Positions 32,651-40,178 of a DNA stretch of 40,178 nucleotides are shown piece by piece (the first letter of the stretch is position 1; every line of letters begins with the position of its first letter). Source of the DNA: JBBQTU01 sp038213005 (GTDB lineage Bacteria > Planctomycetota > Phycisphaerae > Tepidisphaerales > Tepidisphaeraceae); contig JBBQTU010000008.1 in NCBI GenBank assembly GCA_038213005.1, positions 1 through 40,178 of the forward strand, given 5' to 3'. A program made the position numbers and the translations under genes. The notes under the pieces were generated by a model. The model was not told the DNA's origin. It did no database searches and saw only the letters and a program-made list of their open reading frames with translations.

Positions 32651-34702
32651 ATGAAGATCGGAACGTATTACTACCCCGAACAGTGGCCTCGCGAGCAGTG
32701 GGAACGCGACTTCGACAGCATCGCCCGCATGGGCATGCAGATCGTCCACATGGGCGAGTTCGCCTGGTTCCGGATGGAACCCCAGGAGGGCAAGATCAAC
32801 CTGGACTGGCTCGCCGAGTGCATCGAGATGGCCAGGGAGCGTGAACTGGATGTGATCCTCTGCACGCCGACGGCCGCTCCCCCTATCTGGCTTTCGCAGG
32901 AATACCCCGAGACGCTACCGATGAGCGCCGATGGCAGCCCCCATCGCTTTGGCGGCCGGCGCCACTATAACCCCCTGTCGCCCGACATGGTCGCCGCGAC
33001 TCGGCGCATCGTCACCGCGATGGCCGACCGTTTCGGGCAGCACCCGTCGGTCATCGGCTGGCAGATCGACAACGAATACTGCGGCGGTTTCGACCAGTCC
33101 CCCGCGACTCACAGGGCGTTTAGGCAGTGGCTGCAGAACCGATACAAGACCATCGACGCGCTGAACCAGGCGTGGGGCTGTCAGTTCTGGAACACTTATT
33201 ACACCGAGTTTTCTCAGATTCAGTTGCCGGCAAGGCGTGAACTGGACTACTGCAACCCGCACCAGCATCTCGATGCCTCGCGGTTCTGGTCCTGTGCCTT
33301 CGCCCGGTTCAACAAGGTGCAGGCCGACATCCTCAAGCCCCGCGTGGGCAAGCGCTTTATCACCACCAACTTCATGCCCCTGCACCCGGACGCCAACCCC
33401 GCCGACATGGCCGACGATCTCACGCTGTTCGCGTGGGACAGCTACCCCGTCAGCGGGCATGACAAGCCGGGGAATCAGACGTTTCGCATCGCCGATCCTG
33501 CGGCCATTGGCCTGGTGCATGACCAGATGGCCAGCTACAACGGGCGGTGGGGGCTGATGGAACTGCAGCCCGGCCAGGTGAACTGGTCCGGAGTGCCGAC
33601 GCTGCTGTACCCCGGCGCTGTGAGGCTGTGGATCTGGACCGCGATCGCCCATGGCGCGGAGTTCGTCACAACCTATCGCTTCCGCCAGCCGCGATTTGGC
33701 ACTGAATTGTTCCACCACGGTCTGGTCGGGACCGACGGCGTCACTCCGTCGGCCGGCGGGCGCGAATTCGCTCTGGCGGCTACTGAACTGGCGCGGCTGG
33801 ACCTGGGCAAGCTGGCCGCAGTGCCGACCGTGGCGGCCGCTCCGCCGCCCATGCCGCCCGTGGGTCGCAAGGCCGCCAAACTGGTTCCGATCGGCCCGAC
33901 GACAGCAGGGCTGGCGACAGTGGGGCTGGTCTTCGACTTTGAGCAGTTGTGGTATTACCAGACGCTTCCGCAGGCGAGGCGATGGGACTACGGCAAGCTG
34001 CTCCGCCAGTGGTATGGCGCGATCAAACGCCTGGGCTTGAAGGTCGAGATCCTGCACGCGCATCGGCCGCTGCCGATGAATCTACCGATGATCGTATGTC
34101 CTGGCGTTCAAATGGTCAGCGAGGGCTTTGTGCAAGGCATGCACCAGTATGTGCAGGCTGGCGGCAATCTGGTCCTGACCTGCCGCACGGCGCTGATGGA
34201 CACAACTGGCCAGCTCTTTGAGGGTCCGCTGGCGGCGCCGATTCTTCCCCTGATTGGCGGGATGGTCGAGGCGTACGACGGGCTGACCGATGGCGTGACC
34301 GCCAAGGTCGAGTTGGAGGACAAGCTCTACGACTGGAGCATCTGGGGCGATCTGCTCTACGCCGAGCGGGATACGAAGGTTCTGGCGCGATACGCCGACC
34401 AGTTCTATGCCGACGCTGCGGCCGTGATCCAGAAAAAGCACCCCAAGGGCACGGTCACCTACTGCGGCGTGTTCGCCGAGCAGGAGTTCACCAGCGCGCT
34501 CACCGAGCAGTTGGCCAGGCAGTTCGCGCTGCCCGTGACCGCGCTGCCAGAGCGCGTACAGATTTGCCGGCGTGGGGCCTATCACTTCTGCCTCAACTAT
34601 CAGGATGTTCCCTACGAACTGAGCGTGCCCAGCAGCGCGAGGTTCGTCGTGGGGGCAGCGACAGTGGAAGCAGCGGGCGTCGCCGTCTGGGAAGAAGGCT
34701 GA
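32651..34702 (+). CDS. Beta-galactosidase, glycoside hydrolase family 42
   Basis: A 683-residue GH42 enzyme that hydrolyses terminal beta-galactosides. It starts MKIGTYYYPEQWPREQWERD, the family's first strand. Acid/base E142 lies in GWQIDNEYCGG and nucleophile E304 in WGLMELQPGQVNW. Domain order is TIM barrel (~1-380), a Rossmann-like trimerisation domain (~390-600), and a small beta C-terminus. There is no signal peptide, so it is probably cytosolic. The frame is open back to 32402, but that part is the inverted-repeat element; ATG 32651 matches the family N-terminus. The ribosome-binding site is weak. It converges with the membrane protein gene 21 bp away. Confidence 0.94.
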   Translation: MKIGTYYYPEQWPREQWERDFDSIARMGMQIVHMGEFAWFRMEPQEGKINLDWLAECIEMARERELDVILCTPTAAPPIWLSQEYPETLPMSADGSPHRFGGRRHYNPLSPDMVAATRRIVTAMADRFGQHPSVIGWQIDNEYCGGFDQSPATHRAFRQWLQNRYKTIDALNQAWGCQFWNTYYTEFSQIQLPARRELDYCNPHQHLDASRFWSCAFARFNKVQADILKPRVGKRFITTNFMPLHPDANPADMADDLTLFAWDSYPVSGHDKPGNQTFRIADPAAIGLVHDQMASYNGRWGLMELQPGQVNWSGVPTLLYPGAVRLWIWTAIAHGAEFVTTYRFRQPRFGTELFHHGLVGTDGVTPSAGGREFALAATELARLDLGKLAAVPTVAAAPPPMPPVGRKAAKLVPIGPTTAGLATVGLVFDFEQLWYYQTLPQARRWDYGKLLRQWYGAIKRLGLKVEILHAHRPLPMNLPMIVCPGVQMVSEGFVQGMHQYVQAGGNLVLTCRTALMDTTGQLFEGPLAAPILPLIGGMVEAYDGLTDGVTAKVELEDKLYDWSIWGDLLYAERDTKVLARYADQFYADAAAVIQKKHPKGTVTYCGVFAEQEFTSALTEQLARQFALPVTALPERVQICRRGAYHFCLNYQDVPYELSVPSSARFVVGAATVEAAGVAVWEEG

Positions 34703-34723
34703 ACCGGTCGGGCCACAGGCGGC

Positions 34724-35353
34724 TCACACAGCGCCGCTGCCCGGCAGTGGCCGGCGGGACGGCGCTGACTCGCGCGCGTCGTTGACGGCATGGAGAGACT
34801 GGGCGATCTGCCGGACCAGTTCTTTCCCATTGGGATCGCCGTGGCCGCTGTACTGGATCACCACCGCATTGCCGCCCTCGAGCATGATGCAGGCGGCCGT
34901 CTGCTGCTGCGTGCGAATCGTGCGGCCGACCTGGATCTGCTGCAGGTATTGCAGCACGACGCCTTTGTGACCATCGACCTCGATCCACTCGGCGTCGGCG
35001 GCGTCGGCGGCCTCGTCGCTCAGCACGCGGGTCATGAGAAACTCCAGCGGGTCGATCTCTGATCGCAGGGATTGTTGCAGGACGATGAGCGTGCGACCCA
35101 GAGCGCCGCCGGGCAACTGCTCATCGCAGCGGATGAGGTGGCTGCCGGGCAGACTGCGGACCTTCATCAGCCACCCTTGCGGCAGGCGCATTTCCAGACC
35201 GCCAAAGGTCTGCAGCGGAGTGAGATGGACTCGCGTTTTCGCGGCCTTCCATTGCACCATGCCTGCGGACAGCGCGATGCCGGCGGCGAAAACCACCCAG
35301 ACGACGATCTGCATCATCAGCCGTCTACGACTTGTATATTCACTGCGAGCCAT
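34724..35353 (-). CDS. Membrane-anchored protein, unknown (DcrB-like guess)
   Basis: A 209-residue protein with one N-terminal membrane helix (~13-33, LMMQIVVWVVFAAGIALSAG) after a basic start (MARSEYTSRRR). The extracytoplasmic part (LEMRLPQGWLMKVRSLPGSH, LIVLQQSLRSEIDPLEFLMT, VDGHKGVVLQYLQQIQVGRT, ELVRQIAQSLHAV) has the strand/helix pattern of PsbP/DcrB-like domains. That is a guess. ATG 35353 is chosen because TGTACAAT lies 9 nt upstream; in-frame starts at 35386 and 35434 lack support. A hairpin separates it from the LysM gene upstream. Confidence 0.65.
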   Translation of the reverse strand: MARSEYTSRRRLMMQIVVWVVFAAGIALSAGMVQWKAAKTRVHLTPLQTFGGLEMRLPQGWLMKVRSLPGSHLIRCDEQLPGGALGRTLIVLQQSLRSEIDPLEFLMTRVLSDEAADAADAEWIEVDGHKGVVLQYLQQIQVGRTIRTQQQTAACIMLEGGNAVVIQYSGHGDPNGKELVRQIAQSLHAVNDARESAPSRRPLPGSGAV

Positions 35354-35362
35354 CAGGCGTTG

Positions 35363-35370
35363 ATTGTACA
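35363..35370 (-). promoter_or_regulatory. TGTACAAT, -10-like element
   Basis: TGTACAAT ends 9 nt before ATG 35353, with no Shine-Dalgarno. Third copy of the octamer in front of a start codon in this window. Confidence 0.5.
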
Positions 35371-35426
35371 CCAGCGCGGCTTGCATGGGCAGCGGAAGCC
35401 CGTCCAGCGCTACTGACGCAAGACAA

Positions 35427-35452
35427 CCAGGCAACCCGCTGGGGCTGCCTGG
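35427..35452 (-). terminator. Terminator-like hairpin after LysM gene
   Basis: CCAGGCA...TGCCTGG with inner CCC/GGG pairing, followed on the minus strand by TTGTCTTG. It lies 32 bp beyond the LysM stop. Confidence 0.5.
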
Positions 35453-35484
35453 CTGTGGCGTTTTCCAGTGACGTCAAGACCGGC

Positions 35485-35907
35485 TCAGGGGATCGTGATC
35501 TTCTGCCCGATAAGGATCTTGTCGCCAGACTTGATCTTCGGGTTGGCCTTCATGAGTTTGGCGACAGTGGTCTTGTAGTGCTGGGCGATCTTGCCCAGGC
35601 TGTCGCCCCTCTTGACGACGTAGATCTTCTTGCCCGTGGTGCTTTGGGCCTTGGTCGCATGGGTGACATGCGTGGCCTTGGGCGCGGCAGCCCTCACTCG
35701 CGTGGGCTCCGGCGCGAGCGCGGGGGCCGGGGTGACAATCGGGTTCATCGGGGCCGGCGCCATGATGATCGGCTCCGGAGCGGGCGAAATCACCGTGGGA
35801 GGCGGCGGAAGAGCCATCCCCGGATCGGTGGCGGCCGGCTTCTTATCTTTTGAGCAGCCGGCGACAACCAGCAGCCCCATACACGCAGCAATGACGGCCT
35901 TATTCAT
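35485..35907 (-). CDS. LysM-domain lipoprotein
   Basis: A 140-residue lipoprotein that should bind peptidoglycan or another N-acetylglucosamine polymer at the cell surface or in the periplasm. Signal peptide MNKAVIAACMGLLVVAGC ends in a lipobox (VAGC, C18). Residues ~25-85 are a disordered Pro/Ala-rich linker. A single LysM fills ~95-140: YVVKRGDSLGKIAQHYKTTV then AKLMKANPKIKSGDKILIG. ATG 35907 is firm: GGAGG lies 5 nt upstream. The gene stands alone; a hairpin follows. Whether the cell wall is typical for the lineage cannot be read here. Confidence 0.9.
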   Translation of the reverse strand: MNKAVIAACMGLLVVAGCSKDKKPAATDPGMALPPPPTVISPAPEPIIMAPAPMNPIVTPAPALAPEPTRVRAAAPKATHVTHATKAQSTTGKKIYVVKRGDSLGKIAQHYKTTVAKLMKANPKIKSGDKILIGQKITIP

Positions 35908-36313
35908 AGTGGCCTCCATACATTCAATAAAAAAAGGTGCAGCCCAACCCGTCGGCCACACCGGGCTGACACGTTGTCGGACTACTTAACTGGCGTATGG
36001 TAGAGACAGGAGGCACATCCCGTCAATATTCGGTCGTGTTCCTGACATCGGCGGGCGTGCCCGACAATCCGGGGAAGCATGAAATACGAAGCACGAAATA
36101 CGAAACAACGCGAAAACTGAGGAAACTCGAAGCTGCGAACGCGGAGCGGCTGCGACATGGGGCATGTCGCCCGGATTTTCGGGCACGCCCGACATCGGCC
36201 GTCGCACCGCGGGGACCCGCAAGAGGTGGGAACTTGACCTGAGCGGGCTGGCGCAGGGGCTGGTAGGAATTATGGCCTCTTCCCTCCATGTGTTTGCTCG
36301 TCGCAGATGAGAG
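35908..36313. other. Intergenic gap with word repeat and hairpins
   Basis: 406 bp. It holds a GAAATACGAAGCACGAAATACG repeat-type run (36081-36105) between inverted CGGGCGTGCCCGA / TCGGGCACGCCCG arms (36050-36065 and 36177-36190). The GCCCG-GATTTT-CGGGC hairpin (36168-36183) is of the same kind as those at 868 and 31420. No gene. Confidence 0.65.
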
Positions 36314-37531
36314 CTAGTTCGTCCCGATCAGCCTCGCCACTTCCTGGCAGTCCTTGTCGCCGCGGCCGGAGAGGTTCACGACGATGACCTTGTCCTTGCT
36401 CAGCGTCGGGGCCAGTTTGATCACCTGGGCGATGGCGTGGGCGGATTCGAGGGCTGGGATAATCCCTTCGCAGCAGGACAGATACCGGAACGCGGCGATC
36501 GCTTCGGCATCGGTGACGCTGACGTAGTCGACCCTGGCGCTGTCCTTCCAATAAGCATGCTCGGGACCAACGCCGGGGTAATCCAGGCCGGCCGAGACTG
36601 AATGCACATCCGCGGTCTGGCCGTCGTCGGTCTGCAGGACGTACGAGAGGCAGCCGTGCAGGACGCCGGGCTTCCCGGCCGAGAGCGTGGCGGCGTGCTG
36701 TCCGAGCGACATGCCGCGGCCGCCGGCTTCAACTCCGACGAGTTTGACGGCGGTGTCCTCGACAAAGGGATAGAAGATGCCGGCGGCGTTGGACCCGCCG
36801 CCGACACAGGCGACGACATAATCCGGCAGGCGGCCGAAAAGCTCCTTCGACTGCTCGCGCGTCTCCTGGCCGATGCACATCTGGAAGTCGCGCACCATCA
36901 TGGGGAACGGATGCGGTCCGGCCACCGTGCCGATGATGTAGTGGGTGTCGGTGACAGAGCCCATCCAGTCGCGCATGGCTTCGTTCAGTGCGTCCTTGAG
37001 CGTTTTCTGGCCGCTCTGGACCTCGATGACATTGGCGCCCATGAGTTTCATGCGGAAGACATTCAGCGACTGGCGCCGGACATCCTCAGCGCCCATGAAG
37101 ACGTCGCATTTCAGGCCGAAGAGGGCGGCGACGGTGGCGGACGCCACACCATGCTGGCCGGCGCCGGTTTCGGCGATGATGCGCTTCTTGCCCATTCGCA
37201 GGGTCAGCAGGGCCTGTCCGATGCAGTTGTTGATCTTGTGGGCGCCGGTGTGGTTGAGGTCCTCGCGCTTCAGGTAGATTTGCGCCCCGCCGAGTTTGTC
37301 GGAGAGGCGGCGGGCGTGATAGAGGCGGCTGGGCCGGCCGACGTAGTCCCGCAGATAGGATTCGAACTCCTTCTTGAAACTGGGGTCGGCCTTGGCGGTG
37401 GCATATTGCTGGTCGAGCTGCCGCAGGGCGAACATGAGGGTCTCGGGAACGAAGGTTCCGCCATAGACGCCGAAATGCCCGCCGGCATCGGGAACAGCAC
37501 AGACCGCTTTGCCTGCAATTTGAGTCGCCAT
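36314..37531 (-). CDS. trpB: Tryptophan synthase beta subunit
   Basis: TrpB joins indole and serine to tryptophan with PLP. The 405 residues match the family. K99 in DLNHTGAHKINNCIGQ forms the PLP Schiff base; ETGAGQHGVASATVAALFG, VGGGSNAAGIFYPF (phosphate site) and the C-terminal LSGRGDKD are intact. ATG 37531 is chosen because the conserved core begins soon after; the frame upstream to 37567 has no support. A promoter (TTGCGA-N17-TAGGAT) ends 7 nt before it, suggesting a leaderless transcript. trpA is not adjacent. A ferredoxin gene is 93 bp upstream on the same strand. Confidence 0.96.
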   Translation of the reverse strand: MATQIAGKAVCAVPDAGGHFGVYGGTFVPETLMFALRQLDQQYATAKADPSFKKEFESYLRDYVGRPSRLYHARRLSDKLGGAQIYLKREDLNHTGAHKINNCIGQALLTLRMGKKRIIAETGAGQHGVASATVAALFGLKCDVFMGAEDVRRQSLNVFRMKLMGANVIEVQSGQKTLKDALNEAMRDWMGSVTDTHYIIGTVAGPHPFPMMVRDFQMCIGQETREQSKELFGRLPDYVVACVGGGSNAAGIFYPFVEDTAVKLVGVEAGGRGMSLGQHAATLSAGKPGVLHGCLSYVLQTDDGQTADVHSVSAGLDYPGVGPEHAYWKDSARVDYVSVTDAEAIAAFRYLSCCEGIIPALESAHAIAQVIKLAPTLSKDKVIVVNLSGRGDKDCQEVARLIGTN

Positions 37532-37538
37532 GGTGGGT

Positions 37539-37567
37539 ATCCTAGGGATGGACTGGACTCGTCGCAA
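37539..37567 (-). promoter_or_regulatory. Promoter of trpB
   Basis: TTGCGA (37567-37562), 17-nt spacer, TAGGAT (37544-37539), ending 7 nt before ATG 37531. No Shine-Dalgarno is present. Confidence 0.45.
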
Positions 37568-37624
37568 TCCGTGTCGCGTGTGGCATGTGTGGCACCGTAC
37601 AGAGCGGGGGACGGAAGGCGCCGC

Positions 37625-37990
37625 TCAAGGCAGGGGATGGATCGCGAACTGGAGATACTGAACCAACTGGCCGCCGACGAGGTGCTGTTGGATGATCCGC
37701 TGGAGGTTGTCGGGGGTGGCGTGCTGATACCAGACGCCGTCGGGGTAGACGACGGCGATGGGTCCGTTGTTGCAGATGCGGAGACACTGGCAGCGGGTGC
37801 GGTAGACCGGGCCGGCCGGGGCAGCGAGGTGCAGTTCGGCTAGTCGCTGCTTGAGGTAGTCCCAGCTTTTCTGGCCCTGCTCGGCGTCGACGCAGTCCGG
37901 CCCGGCGCACAGGAAGATGTGCCGCGTGACGCCGTCGATGCCCAGGCGTCTGGCCATCTCGGCGGGGGGAAGCTTGTCCGGGTTGCTCAT
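37625..37990 (-). CDS. Thioredoxin-like [2Fe-2S] ferredoxin
   Basis: A 121-residue electron carrier. Cluster ligands are C28 and C33 (FLCAGPDC) and C69 and C73 (RCQCLRIC), the CX4C...CX3C pattern of thioredoxin-like ferredoxins, as in the NuoE or Aquifex Fd family. YPDGVWYQHATPDNLQRIIQ is the usual C-terminal block. ATG 37990 opens directly on MSNPDKLPP. The final ~15 residues (QLVQYLQFAIHPLP) are a hydrophobic tail. Redox partner unknown. It lies 93 bp upstream of trpB in the same direction, but trpB has its own promoter candidate. Confidence 0.9.
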   Translation of the reverse strand: MSNPDKLPPAEMARRLGIDGVTRHIFLCAGPDCVDAEQGQKSWDYLKQRLAELHLAAPAGPVYRTRCQCLRICNNGPIAVVYPDGVWYQHATPDNLQRIIQQHLVGGQLVQYLQFAIHPLP

Positions 37991-38063
37991 GCGGAGATTA
38001 TACCCAGTGGGGCCGGCGTGTGCCCGGTCGGTGTCGCGTCAGTGCGGGAGGGCGGGAGGGCGA

Positions 38064-38085
38064 GAGCGTAGAGCGTAGAACGTAA
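38064..38085. repeat. ACGTTCTACG word repeat, copy 2
   Basis: On the minus strand, ACGTTCTACGCTCTACGCTC, like 32135-32154. Confidence 0.6.
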
Positions 38086-38102
38086 GCGGACCTCCGGTGC
38101 GG

Positions 38103-38222
38103 GCCATCTGAGGGGCGGAGTAGGGCAGATGCGCGAGTTTTCGCGGGTGGGGGTGGGGGTGGTGCTGGGCCTTATGGGGTAAGGGGTTACGCGCCGATTG
38201 GGGGGCAAGATGCTCAAGTTTC
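38103..38222 (-). repeat. 80-nt-period repeat pair, locus 2
   Basis: Two ~40-nt units start at 38222 and 38142 on the minus strand, each opening with GAAAC/GAAAAC and GCATCT. The C-rich stretch between them matches locus 1 in position and style, and the period is again 80 nt. Confidence 0.7.
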
Positions 38223-38322
38223 GCCGCGAGCGATCGCCTGGGGGCGGGAGGCGTCCTGCCGCACCCAACAAACCCAAGGACTGCTGTCCGTGGGCTTTCG
38301 GCTGAGCATCGGAGGCGTATGG

Positions 38323-38337
38323 ACTTGTCAAAGAGCA
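38323..38337 (-). promoter_or_regulatory. boxA-like motif, copy 2
   Basis: TGCTCTTTGACAAGT on the minus strand, identical over 15 nt to 32020-32034. Reading direction leads into the repeat pair at 38222-38103. No upstream promoter as good as at locus 1. Confidence 0.45.
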
Positions 38338-38398
38338 ATACACTACCGGGGTAGTGCCTGGCCGGGGCCTCATCGCCGGGGCCAGAGAGGAGATGGGA

Positions 38399-38420
38399 AA
38401 TGCTGAATGCTGAATGCTGA
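38399..38420. repeat. TGAATGC heptamer, copy 2
   Basis: Two full TGAATGC units plus flanking partial units, as at 4191-4232. Confidence 0.85.
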
Positions 38421-38449
38421 AAACACATCCCCTCTACCATTCAGGGGTT

Positions 38450-38481
38450 TGTTGCGTTATTCCCGCGTTGAAAACGCAACA
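38450..38481. terminator. Hairpin with 9-bp stem
   Basis: TGTTGCGTT (38450-38458) pairs with AACGCAACA (38473-38481), loop 14 nt. No T-run follows; orientation uncertain. Confidence 0.35.
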
Positions 38482-38661
38482 CGGCCGCGCGGCGATTCGA
38501 TGGAAGTGATGGTTTGGCAATTGGTTATGGGTTTCTGGAAGGAATCTGAATAATTCCGTGCGGAATTTGTGCGGCAATATTCTGCATCAATAGGAATCGG
38601 GCCTGGCGGGTTTGCACGATGGCAGGTAAGCGGGAGGTGGGCGGTTGGCGTCGGGGGCGGG

Positions 38662-39426
38662 TTATTGGGTTGGGAGGAGTTGTTTCAGGAGGTTGGCGAG
38701 GTGGTCGGCTTTGAGGGAGCCGTCGGTGGAGGCACCGACGAGGCAGATGAGCCAGCGGCCGCGGATGGCGGCGGCGACGGGTTTTTGGCCGGTGGTCATG
38801 GTGTAAAGGTGGCCGTCGGCGAAGTGTCCGGCGGCCTGGGCGGGGAGGATGAACATCGAGACGCTCTGGCCGGGGCGGCCGAAGATGAGGTGGGTTCCGC
38901 TGGAGTTGTCCAGGCGGCAGGCATCAGCGCCGTGGAACTGCCAGCCGGCGGCGGTGAAGGTGTCGAAGGGGAGTGGCCGGCCGAGTTGTTTCTGCACAAT
39001 TTCGCTGGCGGCGGCGAGGTTTCGCTCGGCGGTGGCTTGGGCGTGATTCTGTATCAGCATGGGATCGTCGGACATCCCTGAGTGTTGCTGGGCGAGCGAG
39101 TAGGCGACGGGCTGGAGCACGGAGGCGTCGGTGTCGATAGCGGCGAGTTCTTCCGAGCTGTTGCCCGCGAAGTTGAAAAGTGCCATGCCGCCGGCGAGGC
39201 CCAGGATCGAGGCGGCGATTGCCATGCGGTGAGCGTGGAGGAAGCGAAGCGGTGATCGGGGGGTGGCCGGGGTTTGCGGCAGACGGAGCGGCTCGGGGGC
39301 CGCGAGCTCGTCGGCGGCCTGCTGGATGCGGGCACGCAGGGCCTCGGGGCAGGTGGCGGCTGGGATCGCCCGGCGGAGGGCGAGCTTGAGGGCGGGGTCG
39401 TCGAATTGTTCGTCGGTGTCGCTCAT
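38662..39426 (-). CDS. Probable anti-sigma factor, single-pass membrane protein
   Basis: A 254-residue protein encoded 39 bp after the sigma factor gene on the same strand. Cytoplasmic part ~1-66, including a helical region (PALKLALRRAIPAATCPEAL RARIQQ) that likely holds the sigma factor; membrane helix ~67-86 (MAIAASILGLAGGMALFNFA); extracytoplasmic domain ~90-254 (GWQFHGADACRLDNSSGTHL and FGRPGQSVSMFILPAQ). No zinc HxxxCxxC motif is present, so it is not a classical ZAS protein. Anti-sigma function is inferred from position and topology. No ribosome-binding site decides the start. Confidence 0.75.
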   Translation of the reverse strand: MSDTDEQFDDPALKLALRRAIPAATCPEALRARIQQAADELAAPEPLRLPQTPATPRSPLRFLHAHRMAIAASILGLAGGMALFNFAGNSSEELAAIDTDASVLQPVAYSLAQQHSGMSDDPMLIQNHAQATAERNLAAASEIVQKQLGRPLPFDTFTAAGWQFHGADACRLDNSSGTHLIFGRPGQSVSMFILPAQAAGHFADGHLYTMTTGQKPVAAAIRGRWLICLVGASTDGSLKADHLANLLKQLLPTQ

Positions 39427-39465
39427 GGCAGTGTCAGTGAAAGAAGAACCGGCCGGGCTGGTCGA

Positions 39466-40014
39466 CTATTCCCGCTTGATGCCCTCCCGTTTGGCGTAGT
39501 CTTGGAGGTCGGCGGCGAGGCGGGCGCGGGCGCGGAAGAGTCGGCTCATGACGGTGCCGATGGGGATTTCGAGGGAGTCGGCGATTTCCTGATAGGAAAA
39601 GTCTTCGAGAGCCCAAAGCACCAAGACGGTGCGATATTGTTCGGGGAGGCGATCCATGGCGGCGACGAGTTCCTGATCCATGCTCTGGGCGAGCTGGGGC
39701 GACCAGGGGGCAGCGGTGTGGCCGGGCGGGCGATCGGGGGCGGTTTCGAGGAGTTCCTGATCGCGGCTGGCGGGCTGTTTGGCTTCTCGCTGGACGCGGG
39801 TGAGGAAGAGATTGCGGAGGATGCGGATGAGCCAGGGTCGGATGCCGACAGGCTGCATGTCGAAGCTTTCGTAGGCGCGGAGGGCGCGGAAGCAGGTGTC
39901 CTGGACGAGGTCTTCGGCGAGCTCATGGCGGTGGCTGAGGCGCAAGGCGACACGGTAGAGGGTGTCCAGTTGATCCAGGACAAGCTTCTCGAACTGGTCG
40001 CGAGGGATCTTCAT
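39466..40014 (-). CDS. ECF-type RNA polymerase sigma factor
   Basis: A 182-residue sigma-70 family factor of the extracytoplasmic-function group. Region 2: LYRVALRLSHRHELAEDLVQ DTCFRALRAYE and RPWLIRILRNLFLTR. Region 4: LPEQYRTVLVLWALEDFSYQ then IADSLEIPIGTVMSRLFRAR, a helix-turn-helix for the -35. ATG 40014 is chosen; upstream codons would run through the tRNA terminator. Paired with a membrane anti-sigma factor 39 bp downstream, so it probably responds to an envelope signal. The target promoters are not identifiable from this window. Confidence 0.92.
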   Translation of the reverse strand: MKIPRDQFEKLVLDQLDTLYRVALRLSHRHELAEDLVQDTCFRALRAYESFDMQPVGIRPWLIRILRNLFLTRVQREAKQPASRDQELLETAPDRPPGHTAAPWSPQLAQSMDQELVAAMDRLPEQYRTVLVLWALEDFSYQEIADSLEIPIGTVMSRLFRARARLAADLQDYAKREGIKRE

Positions 40015-40033
40015 AGGGTCATCGCGCAGAAAA

Positions 40034-40057
40034 GAAGGCGACACGGGTGTCGCCTTC
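40034..40057 (-). terminator. Intrinsic terminator of tRNA-Leu
   Basis: An 11-bp perfect stem (GAAGGCGACAC / GTGTCGCCTTC) followed on the minus strand by TTTTC. It lies 8 nt after the tRNA 3' end and before the sigma factor start. Confidence 0.8.
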
Positions 40058-40064
40058 AATCAAA

Positions 40065-40148
40065 TGCGGCTGAGAGGACTTGAACCTCCACGACCTTGCG
40101 GTCACAAGGACCTGAACCTTGCGCGTCTGCCAATTCCGCCACAGCCGC
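40065..40148 (-). tRNA. tRNA-Leu (anticodon CAG)
   Basis: 84-nt type II tRNA. Acceptor GCGGCTG pairs with CAGCCGC; D arm GGCGGAATTGGCAGACG; anticodon stem CAAGG/CCTTG with loop TTCAGGT (CAG at 40114-40112); long variable arm GTGACCGCAAGGTCGT; T loop TTCAAGT. Discriminator A; CCA is not encoded. It closely follows bacterial tRNA-Leu pattern. Confidence 0.96.
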
Positions 40149-40157
40149 CTGTGCCAG

Positions 40158-40163
40158 ATTGTC
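40158..40163 (-). promoter_or_regulatory. GACAAT, -10-like element of tRNA-Leu
   Basis: GACAAT (40163-40158) ends 9 nt before the tRNA 5' end. The -35 would lie at or beyond the window edge. Confidence 0.35.
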
Positions 40164-40178
40164 GAGTTATGTATATTA

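Larger units (their letters stand above)
37991..38661. other. Second repeat cluster (671 bp)
   Basis: On the minus strand it repeats elements of the 32-kb cluster: boxA-like motif, 80-nt-period pair and ACGTTCTACG words. It also has GGGCGGGAGGGC words (38046-38062), TGAATGC heptamers and a hairpin. No gene is supported. Confidence 0.7.

Noticed and set aside
38039..38440. Minus-strand frame of 133 codons
   Set aside because: Made of known repeat words (TGAATGC, ACGTTCTACG, GGGCGGGAGGGC); no start signal.

Overview
The window looks like chromosome of an uncultivated, high-GC planctomycete, probably of the Phycisphaerae type. This is inferred from gene style, not from a marker gene. Pointers are a DUF4159 protein with toroid repeats, PA14 and fibronectin-III fragments, scattered glycoside hydrolases, mostly single-gene units separated by repeat-filled gaps, and dispersed short repeats of the kind common in planctomycete assemblies. 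No rRNA or phylogenetic marker is present to confirm it.

Layout. 1-7.8 kb: 3' end of L-aspartate oxidase (nadB), a PfkB-family kinase, then a leftward run of signal peptide peptidase (sppA), DUF4159 protein and dihydroxy-acid dehydratase (ilvD). 7.8-9.2 kb: a scar made of an integrase C-terminus joined to an IS91-type transposase piece, followed by an isolated nuoA. 9.3-13.9 kb: GH2 beta-mannosidase, a secreted PA14 protein and a YfcE-like phosphoesterase. 13.9-17.9 kb, leftward: truD, a padR-aquaglyceroporin operon with cysteine-rich ends, a KGG-repeat protein and a STAS protein. 18.1-23.5 kb, rightward: a small ORF coupled to a membrane protein, a DUF1015 protein, a sialate O-acetylesterase and an M16 protein that has lost its zinc ligands. 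23.6-26.6 kb: repeat-rich island with fibronectin-III remnants, a lower-GC tail-anchored protein, and a DUF4258-DUF2283 pair between two ~240-bp direct repeats. 26.6-31.3 kb: MFS transporter, GH28-like beta-helix protein and a 672-residue protein I cannot place. 31.3-32.6 kb: about 1.4 kb of repeats with a consensus promoter, a boxA-like motif and a 128-bp inverted-repeat element. 32.6-40.2 kb: GH42 beta-galactosidase, a membrane protein, LysM lipoprotein, trpB, a [2Fe-2S] ferredoxin, a second repeat cluster, anti-sigma factor and ECF sigma factor, and tRNA-Leu(CAG).

How the genes fit together. NAD (nadB), branched-chain amino acid (ilvD) and tryptophan (trpB) synthesis genes are scattered singly. 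The glycan enzymes (GH2, GH28-like, GH42, sialate esterase) suggest a polysaccharide degrader. The most interesting non-coding signals are two. First, a promoter plus boxA-like leader with neither rRNA nor CRISPR behind it, sharing its motif and an 80-nt-period repeat pair with a second locus at 38 kb. Second, a recurring TGTACAAT octamer 8-10 nt before start codons, suggesting leaderless transcription. No complete new defence or metabolic system is evident. The best candidates for something undescribed are the DUF4258-DUF2283 cassette, the Cys-rich PadR-channel pair, the orphan boxA transcript and the 672-residue protein.
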